From Caloramator quimbayensis (lineage in GTDB: Bacteria; Bacillota; Clostridia; Clostridiales; Caloramatoraceae), in assembly GCF_900167605.1 (NCBI RefSeq), contig NZ_FUYH01000006.1:108199-172198 (forward strand): 64,000 nucleotides of DNA, written 5' to 3'. Below the pieces are notes generated by a model, which saw only the letters and a program-made list of their open reading frames with translations, searched no databases and was not told the DNA's origin. Both the position numbers and the translations under genes were made by a program. This document shows positions 19,049 to 27,834 of the stretch, piece by piece (the stretch's first letter is position 1; the number at the start of each line of letters is the position of its first letter).

Positions 19049-20260
19049 ATGACATTTTTTAAAGCTGATGACACATGGGCATTATGGACTATTCTAATAG
19101 CATGGGCTGCTGTCAGTATTTACCTTGAACAAAAATATAACTGGGCAGCCAAAATCAGCGGTGCAATTATAGCTTTACTTGGTGCACTTATTCTTGCAAA
19201 TTTAAAAATTATTCCAACAGATGCTCCAGTTTACGATGCAGTATGGGGATATATTGTTCCTCTTGCAGTTCCTCTTCTTCTATTTAAAGCAGATTTAAAA
19301 AAGATATGGAAAGAAAGCGGGAGAACCTTTTTGGCATTTAATATAGGTGCAGTTGGGACAATCCTTGGAGCATTTATAGCATGTTTTCTTTTATCAAAGT
19401 TCATACCCGAAATCCATAAAGCTGCTGCTATGATGACGGGGAGCTACATTGGCGGAGGAGTTAATTTCGTTGCAATGTCAGAGGCTTTTAAGGCGTCGAA
19501 AAATCAGGTTAATGCCTTGATAGTAGCTGACAATTTAAACATGGCAATATATTTTATGATTTTAATGGCAATTCCAGCATCGTCTTTTTTCAAAAAGCAT
19601 TATGGACACCCTTATGAAGATGCTGTGGAAAAGCAGGACAAGGCATCAGCAGGCAGTGAAGGACAGAATAAAGCTGCAAGCTATTGGGGAAGGAAGGAAA
19701 TATCTTTGCTTGATATTGCCGAAGCCCTTGGGATGACATTTGTCATTGTATTTTTATCAGTTAAATTCTGTGCGTGGGTTAATGCAACAAATGTATCTCC
19801 AGTTATAAAATCTATATTGGGTCAAAAATATTTTGTTATAACAACTTTAACGGTTGTACTTGCAACTCTTTTCCCAAAATTCCTTGGGGAAATCAGAGGG
19901 GCTCAGGAGATTGGAACATTTATGATATATATATTCTTTGTTGTAATTGGTGCTCCTGCTGACCTTAAGGTTATTATATTGAACAGCCCAATACTTCTTG
20001 TACTTTGTTTGATTATGGTTATTGTAAACATGCTTGTAACTTTTTCAGTTGGAAAGCTTTTGAAATTCAATGTTGAGGAGCTTTGCATAGCATCTAATGC
20101 TAATATTGGCGGCCCTACAACAGCTGCAGCTATGGCAATAGCAAAAGGCTGGACAGAACTTGTATTGCCAGCTATGCTTGTTGGAGTTTGGGGTTATGTA
20201 ATAGGAAACTATCTTGGAATATTTACAGGAAATATATTGGGAAAATTATTTGGAATGTAA
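19049..20260 (+). CDS. DUF819 family membrane transporter-like protein
   Basis: 403 aa polytopic membrane protein with about ten hydrophobic segments, in two halves split by a polar loop at about 185-220. Small-residue-rich motifs at equivalent places (MTGSYIGGGVNFVAMSEAF in the first half, ASNANIGGPTTAAAMAIAKGW in the second) suggest an internal repeat, as in secondary carriers. RBS AAAGGAGTG. The next gene is an M19 dipeptidase, so a dipeptide or amino-acid substrate is plausible. DUF819 proteins are otherwise uncharacterised to my knowledge. Confidence 0.88.
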   Translation: MTFFKADDTWALWTILIAWAAVSIYLEQKYNWAAKISGAIIALLGALILANLKIIPTDAPVYDAVWGYIVPLAVPLLLFKADLKKIWKESGRTFLAFNIGAVGTILGAFIACFLLSKFIPEIHKAAAMMTGSYIGGGVNFVAMSEAFKASKNQVNALIVADNLNMAIYFMILMAIPASSFFKKHYGHPYEDAVEKQDKASAGSEGQNKAASYWGRKEISLLDIAEALGMTFVIVFLSVKFCAWVNATNVSPVIKSILGQKYFVITTLTVVLATLFPKFLGEIRGAQEIGTFMIYIFFVVIGAPADLKVIILNSPILLVLCLIMVIVNMLVTFSVGKLLKFNVEELCIASNANIGGPTTAAAMAIAKGWTELVLPAMLVGVWGYVIGNYLGIFTGNILGKLFGM

Positions 20261-20271
20261 GAGAGTATATA

Positions 20272-20297
20272 AGCGGATGGGTGACCATCCGTTTAAT
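20272..20297 (+). terminator. Hairpin between DUF819 gene and dipeptidase gene
   Basis: CGGATGG, loop GTGA, CCATCCG followed by TTTAATT. It is either a weak terminator or an mRNA processing/partial read-through element, since the next gene lies only 57 bases from the transporter stop and has the same orientation. Confidence 0.5.
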
Positions 20298-20317
20298 TAA
20301 AATCAGGAGGCATAAAA

Positions 20318-21292
20318 ATGAATATATTCGATGGACACTCCGACATATTAACAGATGTAACAATTAGAAGGCTTAATGGAGAAAAAAATGTTTTTAAAAG
20401 AAAACATATTGAAAGGCTTAAAAATGGAGGAATAAATGGAACAATACTTGTTGTATGGGTTGATCCTCCCTATGATGAAAATCCGACAAAAAGAATGCTT
20501 GAAGTCCTCGGCGCTGCATGTGAGGAAATAGAGGATATGAAAGATTGTGCAAAAGTTGCTTTGAACTTCGATGATATGAAAAAAATAAGAGAAGAAGGTC
20601 TTCTCCCTATATTTCTTGGAATGGAAGGATTAAGCGGCCTTAAAGGAAATGTCAGCTTAATAAATATGCTCTATAGAATTGGTATAAGACATGCTATGCT
20701 TACATGGAATGAAGAAAACGAATTTGCAACAGGGGTAGTAAGTCCAAATAAAGACAGAGGAGTTACTGAGCTTGGCATAAAAGCATTAAAGAAGATGGAA
20801 GATTTGGGGATAATAATTGATGCATCCCATGGAAATGAAAAAACATTTTGGGATATATATGAGAATACTACAAAACCCTTTATTGCTTCACACTCTAATG
20901 TGTATAATTTATGCAAAGTTCCAAGAAACCTGAAGGACGAGCAGATAAAAGCAATCGCAGAAAGAGGCGGAATTATTGGTATGAATTCTTGGCCTGATTT
21001 TATTGACGAAAAAAATCCTACGATTGAAAATCTTGCTAATCATATAGATTATATTGCACAGCTTGTAGGAATAGATTATATTGGCTTTGGCTTTGACTTT
21101 TGCGATTTTTTAAATGGGGATACTACATCAAGTTTTCAATCTGGACAGTCAACAGCAGCGATAGGACTTGAAGATGCAACTAAAGTACCTGACTTAATAA
21201 ATATTCTGCAAAAAAGAGGATATAAAAAAGAGGATATAGAAAAAATAGCATATAAAAATTTTGAGAGAGTTATAAAGGAAATATTAAAATAA
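20318..21292 (+). CDS. Membrane dipeptidase, peptidase family M19
   Basis: Zinc dipeptidase (renal dipeptidase family) that hydrolyses dipeptides, often including those with a C-terminal D-residue. The zinc-site motif DGHSDIL opens the protein, and GMEGLSGL near residue 107, DASHGNEKTFWDI near 167 and IASHSNVYNL with the later GFGFDFCDF complete the site. 324 aa, no signal peptide, so cytoplasmic. RBS AGGAGG. It probably processes what the DUF819 protein imports. Confidence 0.92.
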   Translation: MNIFDGHSDILTDVTIRRLNGEKNVFKRKHIERLKNGGINGTILVVWVDPPYDENPTKRMLEVLGAACEEIEDMKDCAKVALNFDDMKKIREEGLLPIFLGMEGLSGLKGNVSLINMLYRIGIRHAMLTWNEENEFATGVVSPNKDRGVTELGIKALKKMEDLGIIIDASHGNEKTFWDIYENTTKPFIASHSNVYNLCKVPRNLKDEQIKAIAERGGIIGMNSWPDFIDEKNPTIENLANHIDYIAQLVGIDYIGFGFDFCDFLNGDTTSSFQSGQSTAAIGLEDATKVPDLINILQKRGYKKEDIEKIAYKNFERVIKEILK

Positions 21293-21314
21293 CTGCTTTT
21301 TAGCAGTTATTTTT
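21286..21314 (+). terminator. Terminator after the M19 dipeptidase gene
   Basis: AAAATAACTGC, loop TTTTTA, GCAGTTATTTTT. It separates the transporter/dipeptidase pair from the three M42 genes, which have a TATAAT at about 21333. Confidence 0.85.
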
Positions 21315-21372
21315 TTATCACATTAATAGTGATATAATGGTAATAGCTTTTGACTGAATAAGGAGGGATTGT

Positions 21373-22407
21373 ATGGAGGGAAAAGAGTTCTTAGTAAAGC
21401 TTAGCAACAGCGTTGCAATTTCAGGATATGAGAATAATCTTCATCCGATTCTAAAGGAGTATTTTAAAAATTATGTTGATGAAATAAAATATGGTACCCT
21501 CGGAGATTTTATAGGTATTAAAAAGGGCAAAGGTGGACTTAAAATAATGATTGCCGCTCATATGGATGAAGTAGGACTTATGGTAACTAATATTAATGAA
21601 AGAGGATTTGTAGAGTTTAGAAGTATAATAGGAGTAGATTCTAAAATTCTTCCTGCACAGGAGGTTATTATCCATGGAAAAAAAGAAGTTTATGGAGTTG
21701 TTGGAGCAAAACCTCCTCATGTTCTTACTAATGAGGAATTGAAAAAAGCAATAGATACTGACGATATGCTTATAGATACAGGATTAAAACGAGAAGTTTT
21801 AATGGATTTAGTATCTCCTGGGGATTTAATATCTATTAAAAGAGATGCATCAAATCTTTTAGGAGATTTTATAACAGGAAAAGCTCTTGATGATAGAGCA
21901 GGTATATGTGCAATGTTTGAGTGCGCAAAAATATTAAAAAACACAGAACATTATGCGGATGTTTATTTTGTAGGAACTGTTATGGAAGAAGCAGGCCTAA
22001 GAGGCGCAAGAACGGTTGCTAATATTATAAATCCTGATATAGGAATTGCTATTGATGTAACAAGTGCCGATAAATATGCAAAGGATGATATACAGGTTGA
22101 ATGCGGTAAAAATATTAAAATAGCAGTAGGTCCTAACATTCATCCTGAACTCGTCGAAAAGCTTATAAAAACAGCTGATAAAAATGATATACCTTTTAAG
22201 ATTGTTGCAGAACCGGGAAGAACGGGAACAGATGCTTGGGCTATTCAAGTATCAGGCGAAGGGGTTGCAACGCTTCTTATTTCAATTCCAATAAAATATA
22301 TGCATACTTCTACTGAGGTTATAAATTACTCTGATGTAGAAAAGGCAGGGAAATTAATAGCATCATTTATTGCATCTTTAAAGGATTGGGGTGATATATA
22401 TGCTTAA
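21373..22407 (+). CDS. M42 family metallopeptidase, copy 1
   Basis: Cytoplasmic aminopeptidase of the TET/PepA-like M42 family, which works as large oligomers on short peptides. The two-metal site is complete: AAHMDEVG, ALDDRAG, VMEEAGLRGA, IDVTSADK and MHTSTEV. 344 aa, normal. RBS AAGGAGGG. The end overlaps copy 2, so the three copies are one transcript. The family also includes enzymes once annotated as endoglucanases; the peptide role is favoured by the dipeptidase next door. Confidence 0.92.
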   Translation: MEGKEFLVKLSNSVAISGYENNLHPILKEYFKNYVDEIKYGTLGDFIGIKKGKGGLKIMIAAHMDEVGLMVTNINERGFVEFRSIIGVDSKILPAQEVIIHGKKEVYGVVGAKPPHVLTNEELKKAIDTDDMLIDTGLKREVLMDLVSPGDLISIKRDASNLLGDFITGKALDDRAGICAMFECAKILKNTEHYADVYFVGTVMEEAGLRGARTVANIINPDIGIAIDVTSADKYAKDDIQVECGKNIKIAVGPNIHPELVEKLIKTADKNDIPFKIVAEPGRTGTDAWAIQVSGEGVATLLISIPIKYMHTSTEVINYSDVEKAGKLIASFIASLKDWGDIYA

Positions 22408-23395
22408 AGAATATGCAAAAGCCTTTGGTGTTTCAGGGTGTGAAGGTGAAATAAGAGGCATAATAAAAAATAATGTTAAAGAAATAGGAGATGTTTTAAT
22501 AGATAGAATAGGAAATCTTATTGTACATAAAAAAGGAAATGGCAAAAAGGTTATGATTGCAGCTCATATGGATGAAGTTGGATTTATCGTTACTAACATT
22601 TTAAATGATGGAAGAATTAAATTTTCTCCAGTAGGCAGCATTGATTCGAGAATACTTCCTTCAAAAAGGGTGACATTTTATAAGAATAATATTAAAGGAG
22701 TTATCGGAGCAAAACCAATACATCTTCAGCCAATAGATGAGAGAAAGAACCCATTTTTGTTAAAGGATTTATTTATTGATATTGGAGCTGATTCCTTTGA
22801 AGAAGTCTCAAAGTATGTAAGAATAGGTGATTATGCAACCTTTGAAAGTGAATATATAGAATTAGAAGAAATTATTAAATGCAAAGCTCTTGATGATAGA
22901 GCAGGCTGCGCTTTAATAACAGAAGCTATTAAAGAAAATTATGAATTGGATTTGTATGCGGCATTTACAGTACAGGAGGAGGTTGGATTAAGAGGTGCGG
23001 AGGTTGTATCAAAGGTTATAATGCCGGAAATTGCTATAGTAATAGAGGGCACAACCTGTGCGGATATTGCAAAGAATGAAAGAGATTTTGTAACGGCATT
23101 AGGGCTTGGACCTGCGATTTCAATTATGGATAGAACTTCGGCAGCTGATATTAATTTGGTTAAAAGAATTGTGGAAATAGCTAAAAATAATAATATTCCT
23201 TTTCAATATAGAAAAGGGAATGTAGGAGGAAATGATGCTGGAATAATACATAAAACTGGAAAAGGATGTATAACAGCGACTATTTCAGTTCCTACAAGAT
23301 ACATACACTCGCCTGTAAGTATGATAAGTAAGAAAGATTTTGAAAATACTTTAAAACTGTTAAAATTAGTATTGCATAGTTTGGAGGAGGATTAA
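22400..23395 (+). CDS. M42 family metallopeptidase, copy 2
   Basis: Paralogue of the preceding gene. Metal-site motifs are AAHMDEVGFIV, ALDDRAGCAL, VQEEVGLRGAE, a Glu in place of Asp at VIEGTTCADIA (also common in the family) and IHSPVSM. GTG 22391 is in frame, but ATG 22400 lies 8-10 bases after the GGGGTG region and gives the standard MLKEYAKAFGVSGCEG N terminus (331 aa). Overlaps copy 1 by 8 bases. Confidence 0.92.
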   Translation: MLKEYAKAFGVSGCEGEIRGIIKNNVKEIGDVLIDRIGNLIVHKKGNGKKVMIAAHMDEVGFIVTNILNDGRIKFSPVGSIDSRILPSKRVTFYKNNIKGVIGAKPIHLQPIDERKNPFLLKDLFIDIGADSFEEVSKYVRIGDYATFESEYIELEEIIKCKALDDRAGCALITEAIKENYELDLYAAFTVQEEVGLRGAEVVSKVIMPEIAIVIEGTTCADIAKNERDFVTALGLGPAISIMDRTSAADINLVKRIVEIAKNNNIPFQYRKGNVGGNDAGIIHKTGKGCITATISVPTRYIHSPVSMISKKDFENTLKLLKLVLHSLEED

Positions 23396-23396
23396 A

Positions 23397-24380
23397 ATGG
23401 AATTGATTAAAAAGCTTACTTCTGCCTTTGGACCATCAGGCAGCGAAGAAGATGTTGCGAATATTATTATAGAGGAGATTAAGGATTATGCTGATGATAT
23501 AAAAAGAGATAATCTTGGAAATGTTATTGCCGTTAAAAAAGGAAATGGAAAAGGAAAGATTATGTATGCATCTCATATGGACCAGATAGGCATTTTACTC
23601 CTCGAAATTGAAAAAAATGGTCTTTTAAGATTTGCAACGGTTGGGGTAGTAAATCCATTATCTTTGCTCAATCAAGTTGTAATTTTTAGAAATGGAGTAT
23701 GCGGAAGAATAATGGTAGAAAATATGTCGGAGAACAAAAATGTGAAAATTAAAGACATGTTTATTGATATAGGAGAATCGGATTATGAAAAAGCTAGCCA
23801 AAAAGTATCTATTGGTTCCTTTGGTGTTATAAAGTCTGATTTTATAGTTAATGAAAACAGGATAATAACTGGAGCACTTGATAATAGAATTGGATGCTTT
23901 GCTTTAATTGAAAGTTTAAAAAGATTAAAAGGTAACGAATGCGATGCGTATTTTGTATTTACAGTTCATGAAGAAACCTATTTAAGCGGTGCTGCAGTTT
24001 CTGCCTATGCCGTTGAGCCTGATATGGCAGTAGCTGTTGATGTAACCTTTTCAGGAGATTCCCTTGAAGGCATTAGAACGGTTGTTAAGCTCGGAGAAGG
24101 AACGTGCATAACAATTATGGATGATGGACTTATAAGCCATCCTGATGTTAAAAACTATCTTATAGATACTGCAAAGAAATATGGCATAAAGTATCAGTTC
24201 GATATTGCAAAGGGAGCGACTGATGGGAGTGTTATACATACTACAAGGGCAGGTATTAAAACGGCGGCTGTTTCTATACCGTTAAGATATATGCACACAT
24301 CCTATGAAATTGTGGATATGAAAGATGTAGAGAATACGATAGAATTACTTTTAAAGGCTGCCATAGATTATAAAAAATAA
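23397..24380 (+). CDS. M42 family metallopeptidase, copy 3 (diverged)
   Basis: Third tandem paralogue, 327 aa. Metal ligands appear kept, but the surroundings differ: ASHMDQIG instead of HMDEVG, ALDNRIG instead of ALDDRAG, VHEETYLSGA, and VDVTFSGD and MHTSYEI at the C terminus. The second Asp of DDR is Asn here. RBS GGAGGA at 23386-23391, inside the end of copy 2. It may have a different peptide specificity or form mixed oligomers with copies 1 and 2. Confidence 0.9.
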   Translation: MELIKKLTSAFGPSGSEEDVANIIIEEIKDYADDIKRDNLGNVIAVKKGNGKGKIMYASHMDQIGILLLEIEKNGLLRFATVGVVNPLSLLNQVVIFRNGVCGRIMVENMSENKNVKIKDMFIDIGESDYEKASQKVSIGSFGVIKSDFIVNENRIITGALDNRIGCFALIESLKRLKGNECDAYFVFTVHEETYLSGAAVSAYAVEPDMAVAVDVTFSGDSLEGIRTVVKLGEGTCITIMDDGLISHPDVKNYLIDTAKKYGIKYQFDIAKGATDGSVIHTTRAGIKTAAVSIPLRYMHTSYEIVDMKDVENTIELLLKAAIDYKK

Positions 24381-24382
24381 TC

Positions 24383-24416
24383 AGCTATCCCCGCTATTAA
24401 AGGCGGGGATAGCTTT
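24383..24416 (+). terminator. Terminator after the M42 triplet
   Basis: A 12-bp GC-rich stem, AGCTATCCCCGC at 24383-24394 and its complement at 24403-24414, with a TTATTA tail. It may also serve the convergent permease gene. Confidence 0.85.
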
Positions 24417-24454
24417 ATTAAAGTTTCAAAAAAGATTAGATTAGAGGTATGAAT

Positions 24455-25327
24455 TTAATCTTCTTCCTTTTTGAGTATAATAACGCAATAAATAACTATT
24501 ACGATTCCAATTATTTGAAGCATGGAAAGTTTTTCGTTTAAGAATATATAGGAAAGAAGTGCTGCTGAAGGAAGCTCTAATGTTCCTATTATGGAAGTTG
24601 AAACTGGTCCAATATATTTAATTGCAGCATAAAGCAAAGTTAAAGGAATTATTTCACAAAAGAAAGCTAATAGTCCTGCATTTAAAATAGATGCATTTGA
24701 TATATAAGGAAGCTTCAATATAAAATTAAAATTGAATATAATTAATACTATAAGTGAAAATAAAGTTGTATAAAAGGTTATTACTACGGGATGGATATCT
24801 TCTACAATTTTTTTGGCATATATATTCATAAATGTATAGAAAACAGCAGAGAGTATTCCAAAGGATATGCCTGTTAAAGAAATATTTTTTAAATTATTAG
24901 AGGAAATATTTAATACCATAATACATCCTGTAAAAGTTCCAAGAATAGCTATAGCTTTTGATTTTGTAATTTTATCCTTTAGAAATATAAAAGAAAAGGC
25001 TGCAACCATTGCAGGATATGTGTATAAAAGCATTGTAGCGATAGAAACATCAAGATATTTAAAGGATGAATAAAAAAATACTGTCATTAAGGTATTCGCA
25101 AAGGCTCCTTGGATTATAAGCTTTTTTAACATTTCCTTTGAAATTTTTAGTTCTTGCTTATATTTAATAATGCATATAAATAAAAGTATTATTCCTGCTA
25201 TTATATATTGAAGCATTAAAATATCTGTAGGAGTGAAGTTGTCGCTATATCCATTTTTTACAAATATACCTGAAGTGCCAAAAAATATTGCTGAAACTAT
25301 GGCAAATAAATAACCTTTTAATTTCAT
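24455..25327 (-). CDS. EamA/DMT family permease
   Basis: 290 aa integral membrane protein with about ten hydrophobic helices formed by two EamA repeats. The first repeat starts LFAIVSAIFFGTSGIFVKNG. The second ends with GTLELPSAALLSYIFLNEKLSMLQIIGIVIV, a typical EamA closing motif. Probably an exporter or importer of amino acids, nucleotides or other small metabolites; the substrate cannot be told. RBS GGGAGGG on the minus strand. Monocistronic. Confidence 0.9.
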   Translation of the reverse strand: MKLKGYLFAIVSAIFFGTSGIFVKNGYSDNFTPTDILMLQYIIAGIILLFICIIKYKQELKISKEMLKKLIIQGAFANTLMTVFFYSSFKYLDVSIATMLLYTYPAMVAAFSFIFLKDKITKSKAIAILGTFTGCIMVLNISSNNLKNISLTGISFGILSAVFYTFMNIYAKKIVEDIHPVVITFYTTLFSLIVLIIFNFNFILKLPYISNASILNAGLLAFFCEIIPLTLLYAAIKYIGPVSTSIIGTLELPSAALLSYIFLNEKLSMLQIIGIVIVIYCVIILKKEED

Positions 25328-25490
25328 TTTAACCCTCCTCCCAATAAGAATATTATAACAAATATTGATATATTTTTAAGGTATGATAAAATCTATTACG
25401 TACTTTTATAATCAATAGGGTTCTTTAAAGTCCTTCAAACGTATTTAAAGTTAATTATTCATTTATAATCGATAAAAAGCAGGTGGGAAA

Positions 25491-25757
25491 TTGAAGATTA
25501 TTATTTGCTATTTATTTTTAATAAATCTTTATGCATTTTTTATTATGTATTTTGATAAAACTAAATCTAAAAAGAGGCAATTTAGAATTTCTGAAAAAAA
25601 ACTTTTTCTTACTGCTATTTTGTTTGGAAGCATAGGAATATATGCAGGAATGTATTTTTTCAGGCACAAAACAAAGCATAAGAAATTTACAATAGGTATT
25701 CCATCAATAATTTTAATTCAGTTGTTTGTTTTTTTGAAAATTATAGGGAAAATATAA
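25491..25757 (+). CDS. DUF1294 family membrane protein
   Basis: 88 aa with three hydrophobic stretches (1-18, 40-58, 70-86). It carries the family motif FDKTKSKKRQFRISEKKLF, followed by FGSIGIYAGMYFFRHKTKHKKF. TTG start at 25491 supported by AGGTGGG at 25481-25487. Function unknown. It stands alone between the permease and pgi. Confidence 0.85.
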   Translation: MKIIICYLFLINLYAFFIMYFDKTKSKKRQFRISEKKLFLTAILFGSIGIYAGMYFFRHKTKHKKFTIGIPSIILIQLFVFLKIIGKI

Positions 25758-25837
25758 ATGATCATTCCATTGAAATTTTATATTTATTATATTAGAATTA
25801 AATGGATAATTTATTTTTTAACATAGGAGGGATAATT

Positions 25838-27190
25838 ATGGAAAGGATTACAGTTGATTATTCTAAAACTTTAGGCTTTTTAAAAGAAGAAGAGATTGAA
25901 AACATTAAAAGCCAGATAATAGATGCTCATGATAAGCTGCATAATAAGACAGGAGCAGGCAGCGATTTTTTGGGGTGGGTTAATTTACCTTATGATTATG
26001 ATAAGGAAGAGTTTGAAAGAATAGTTGAAGCTTCAGAAAGAATAAAGAAAAATTCAGATGTATTTATTGTAATTGGAATTGGAGGTTCATACCTTGGAGC
26101 AAGAGCTGCAATTGAGATGTTAAACCACAGCTTTTACAATGTGCTTTCTAAGGATAAGAGAAATGCTCCACAGATTTTTTATGTTGGAAACAATATAAGC
26201 CCAGTATACCTTCAAGATCTTTTAGATGCAATAGATGGGAAGGACATATCAATAAATGTTATTTCAAAGTCTGGAACTACAACTGAGCCGGCAATAGCCT
26301 TTAGAATTTTTAAGGACTATTTAGAAAAGAAATATGGTAAGGAAGAAGCAAAAAAGAGAATATTTGCTACAACCGATAAAGAAAGGGGAGCTTTAAAAAA
26401 GCTTGCTGATTCTGAAGGATATGAAACCTTTGTAATTCCTGATGATGTTGGGGGCAGATACTCAGTACTCACTGCTGTTGGACTTTTGCCTATTGCAGTA
26501 AGCGGTGTAGATATAAGGGAAATAATGAGAGGAGCAAAGGATGCTGCTGATGAATACAAAAATATTGATATATTAAACAATTCTGCATATCTTTATGCTG
26601 CTTTAAGAAATATACTTTACAGAAAAGGAAAAACAACAGAAATACTCGTTAACTATGAACCATCGCTGCACTTTTTCAGCGAGTGGTGGAAACAGCTTTA
26701 TGGGGAAAGCGAAGGAAAGGATAACAGAGGTATTTTCCCAGCCGCAGTTGATTTTTCTACGGATTTGCATTCTATGGGGCAATATATTCAAGAAGGTATG
26801 AGAAATATATTTGAAACAGTTATAAACGTAGAAAAGGCAAAATATGATGTTGGAATATATGAAGATAAGGACAACATTGATGGACTTAACTTTTTAAGCG
26901 GTAAAACTATGGATTTTGTAAATAAGAAAGCCTTTGAGGGTACGGTTCTTGCACATAACGACGGAGGAGTTCCTAATATTATAATAAATGTTCCAAAGAT
27001 TAACGAATACTATTTTGGAAAGCTTGTATATATGTTTGAAAAAGCCTGTGGAATAAGCGGATATGTTCTTGGAGTAAACCCCTTTGACCAGCCAGGTGTA
27101 GAAGCTTATAAAAAGAATATGTTTGCACTTCTTGGAAAACCGGGTTATGAAAGTCAAAAGGAAGAATTGGAAAAGAGATTAAGAAAATAG
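25838..27190 (+). CDS. pgi: Glucose-6-phosphate isomerase
   Basis: Interconverts glucose 6-phosphate and fructose 6-phosphate. [16 protein letters not shown] near residue 70, [15 protein letters not shown] near 145, [16 protein letters not shown] and the catalytic-His region of the [18 protein letters not shown] segment are present. 450 aa, the usual length of the firmicute form. The open frame begins at 25802, but AGGAGGG at 25825-25831 fixes ATG 25838. Monocistronic with a terminator. Confidence 0.97.
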   Translation: MERITVDYSKTLGFLKEEEIENIKSQIIDAHDKLHNKTGAGSDFLGWVNLPYDYDKEEFERIVEASERIKKNSDVFIVIGIGGSYLGARAAIEMLNHSFYNVLSKDKRNAPQIFYVGNNISPVYLQDLLDAIDGKDISINVISKSGTTTEPAIAFRIFKDYLEKKYGKEEAKKRIFATTDKERGALKKLADSEGYETFVIPDDVGGRYSVLTAVGLLPIAVSGVDIREIMRGAKDAADEYKNIDILNNSAYLYAALRNILYRKGKTTEILVNYEPSLHFFSEWWKQLYGESEGKDNRGIFPAAVDFSTDLHSMGQYIQEGMRNIFETVINVEKAKYDVGIYEDKDNIDGLNFLSGKTMDFVNKKAFEGTVLAHNDGGVPNIIINVPKINEYYFGKLVYMFEKACGISGYVLGVNPFDQPGVEAYKKNMFALLGKPGYESQKEELEKRLRK

Positions 27191-27208
27191 GGCTATGCCC
27201 TATTTTTC
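27183..27208. terminator. Bidirectional terminator, pgi / convergent small ORF
   Basis: GAAAATAGGGC, loop TAT, GCCCTATTTTTC. A- and T-tracts lie on the two sides, and the stop codons of both convergent genes fall in or near the stem. Confidence 0.85.
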
Positions 27209-27475
27209 TTCTAATACAACTATTTCAAAACTATCAAAGTCTATCTCTTCTATAAAATTTTCCTGTGTAAAGGATGTCTTTTTGTAATTGTTATATTCTT
27301 CAAGATTCTTTTGAAGAAAGTAAGGCTTTTGTATATCTAATTTGCTGCAAATTTCCGTTATGCATTTTTTAAGCTGAAGCTGATAGTCTATGTTTTCATT
27401 GCAGCAGTATTCTTCATGGAGTATTATTTTGTGGTTTTTAATAATTTTTCCCCAAAGTCTAATCATTTGCACCAT
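27200..27475 (-). CDS. Small conserved-looking hypothetical protein
   Basis: 91 aa soluble, acidic protein with N-terminal IRLWGKIIKNHKIILHEEY and CC at about residue 24. No family name recognised. The true start may be the internal ATG at 27466 (MIRLWGK), since the GGGATGG element lies 5 bases before it while ATG 27475 lies inside that element. It faces pgi and shares its terminator. Role unknown. Confidence 0.6.
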   Translation of the reverse strand: MVQMIRLWGKIIKNHKIILHEEYCCNENIDYQLQLKKCITEICSKLDIQKPYFLQKNLEEYNNYKKTSFTQENFIEEIDFDSFEIVVLEEK

Positions 27476-27570
27476 CCCATCAATATTTTATACAATGGAT
27501 AGTATATCAGATATAAGATAGGTTTAAAATATTTATAGAGATTTTTTTGAAAAAATTTAATTGATTTTTA

Positions 27571-27598
27571 TTGACAAAAAAAAATTTTTTGGTATCAT
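27571..27598 (+). promoter_or_regulatory. Promoter of the glyS T-box transcript
   Basis: TTGACA at 27571-27576, 16-base spacer, TATCAT at 27593-27598, about 20 bases before Stem I of the T-box. A good sigma-A match. Confidence 0.75.
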
Positions 27599-27617
27599 AA
27601 CATTAAAAGTCATATAT

Positions 27618-27800
27618 GGATACTATGAGAGGAAGGAGTAATCCTATTCCATTTTCAGCGAGCTGGTGATGGTGTAAGACCAGCAATGGATAACGATGAA
27701 GGGCGTCCTTGAGTATCTTTTATAAAGAGGGCTTTTGCCAATAAGGGTGGAACCGCGGAAGTTGACCTTTCGTCCCTTAACAGGGATGAAAGGTTTTATT
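27618..27800 (+). promoter_or_regulatory. T-box leader, glycine specific
   Basis: A tRNA-sensing antiterminator. The Stem I base is GGATACT at 27618-27624 with AGTATC at 27712-27717. The specifier codon is GGC (Gly) at 27702-27704, followed by a purine and set against AAGGA (27633-27637)/TCCTT (27706-27710). The distal hairpin is GCTGGT...ACCAGC. The T-box AAGGGTGGAACCGCGG is at 27743-27758. The terminator is ACCTTTCGTCCCT (27765-27777) with AGGGATGAAAGGT (27782-27794) and a T-run. Uncharged tRNA-Gly should allow read-through into glyS. Confidence 0.93.
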
Positions 27801-27834
27801 TTTGCAAAAAATAAAAAGGTCAGGAGGTTTTAAT

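Noticed and set aside
21373..24380. Tandem duplication as a sequence repeat
   Set aside because: The three M42 genes are paralogous at protein level only; no long direct DNA repeat is apparent.
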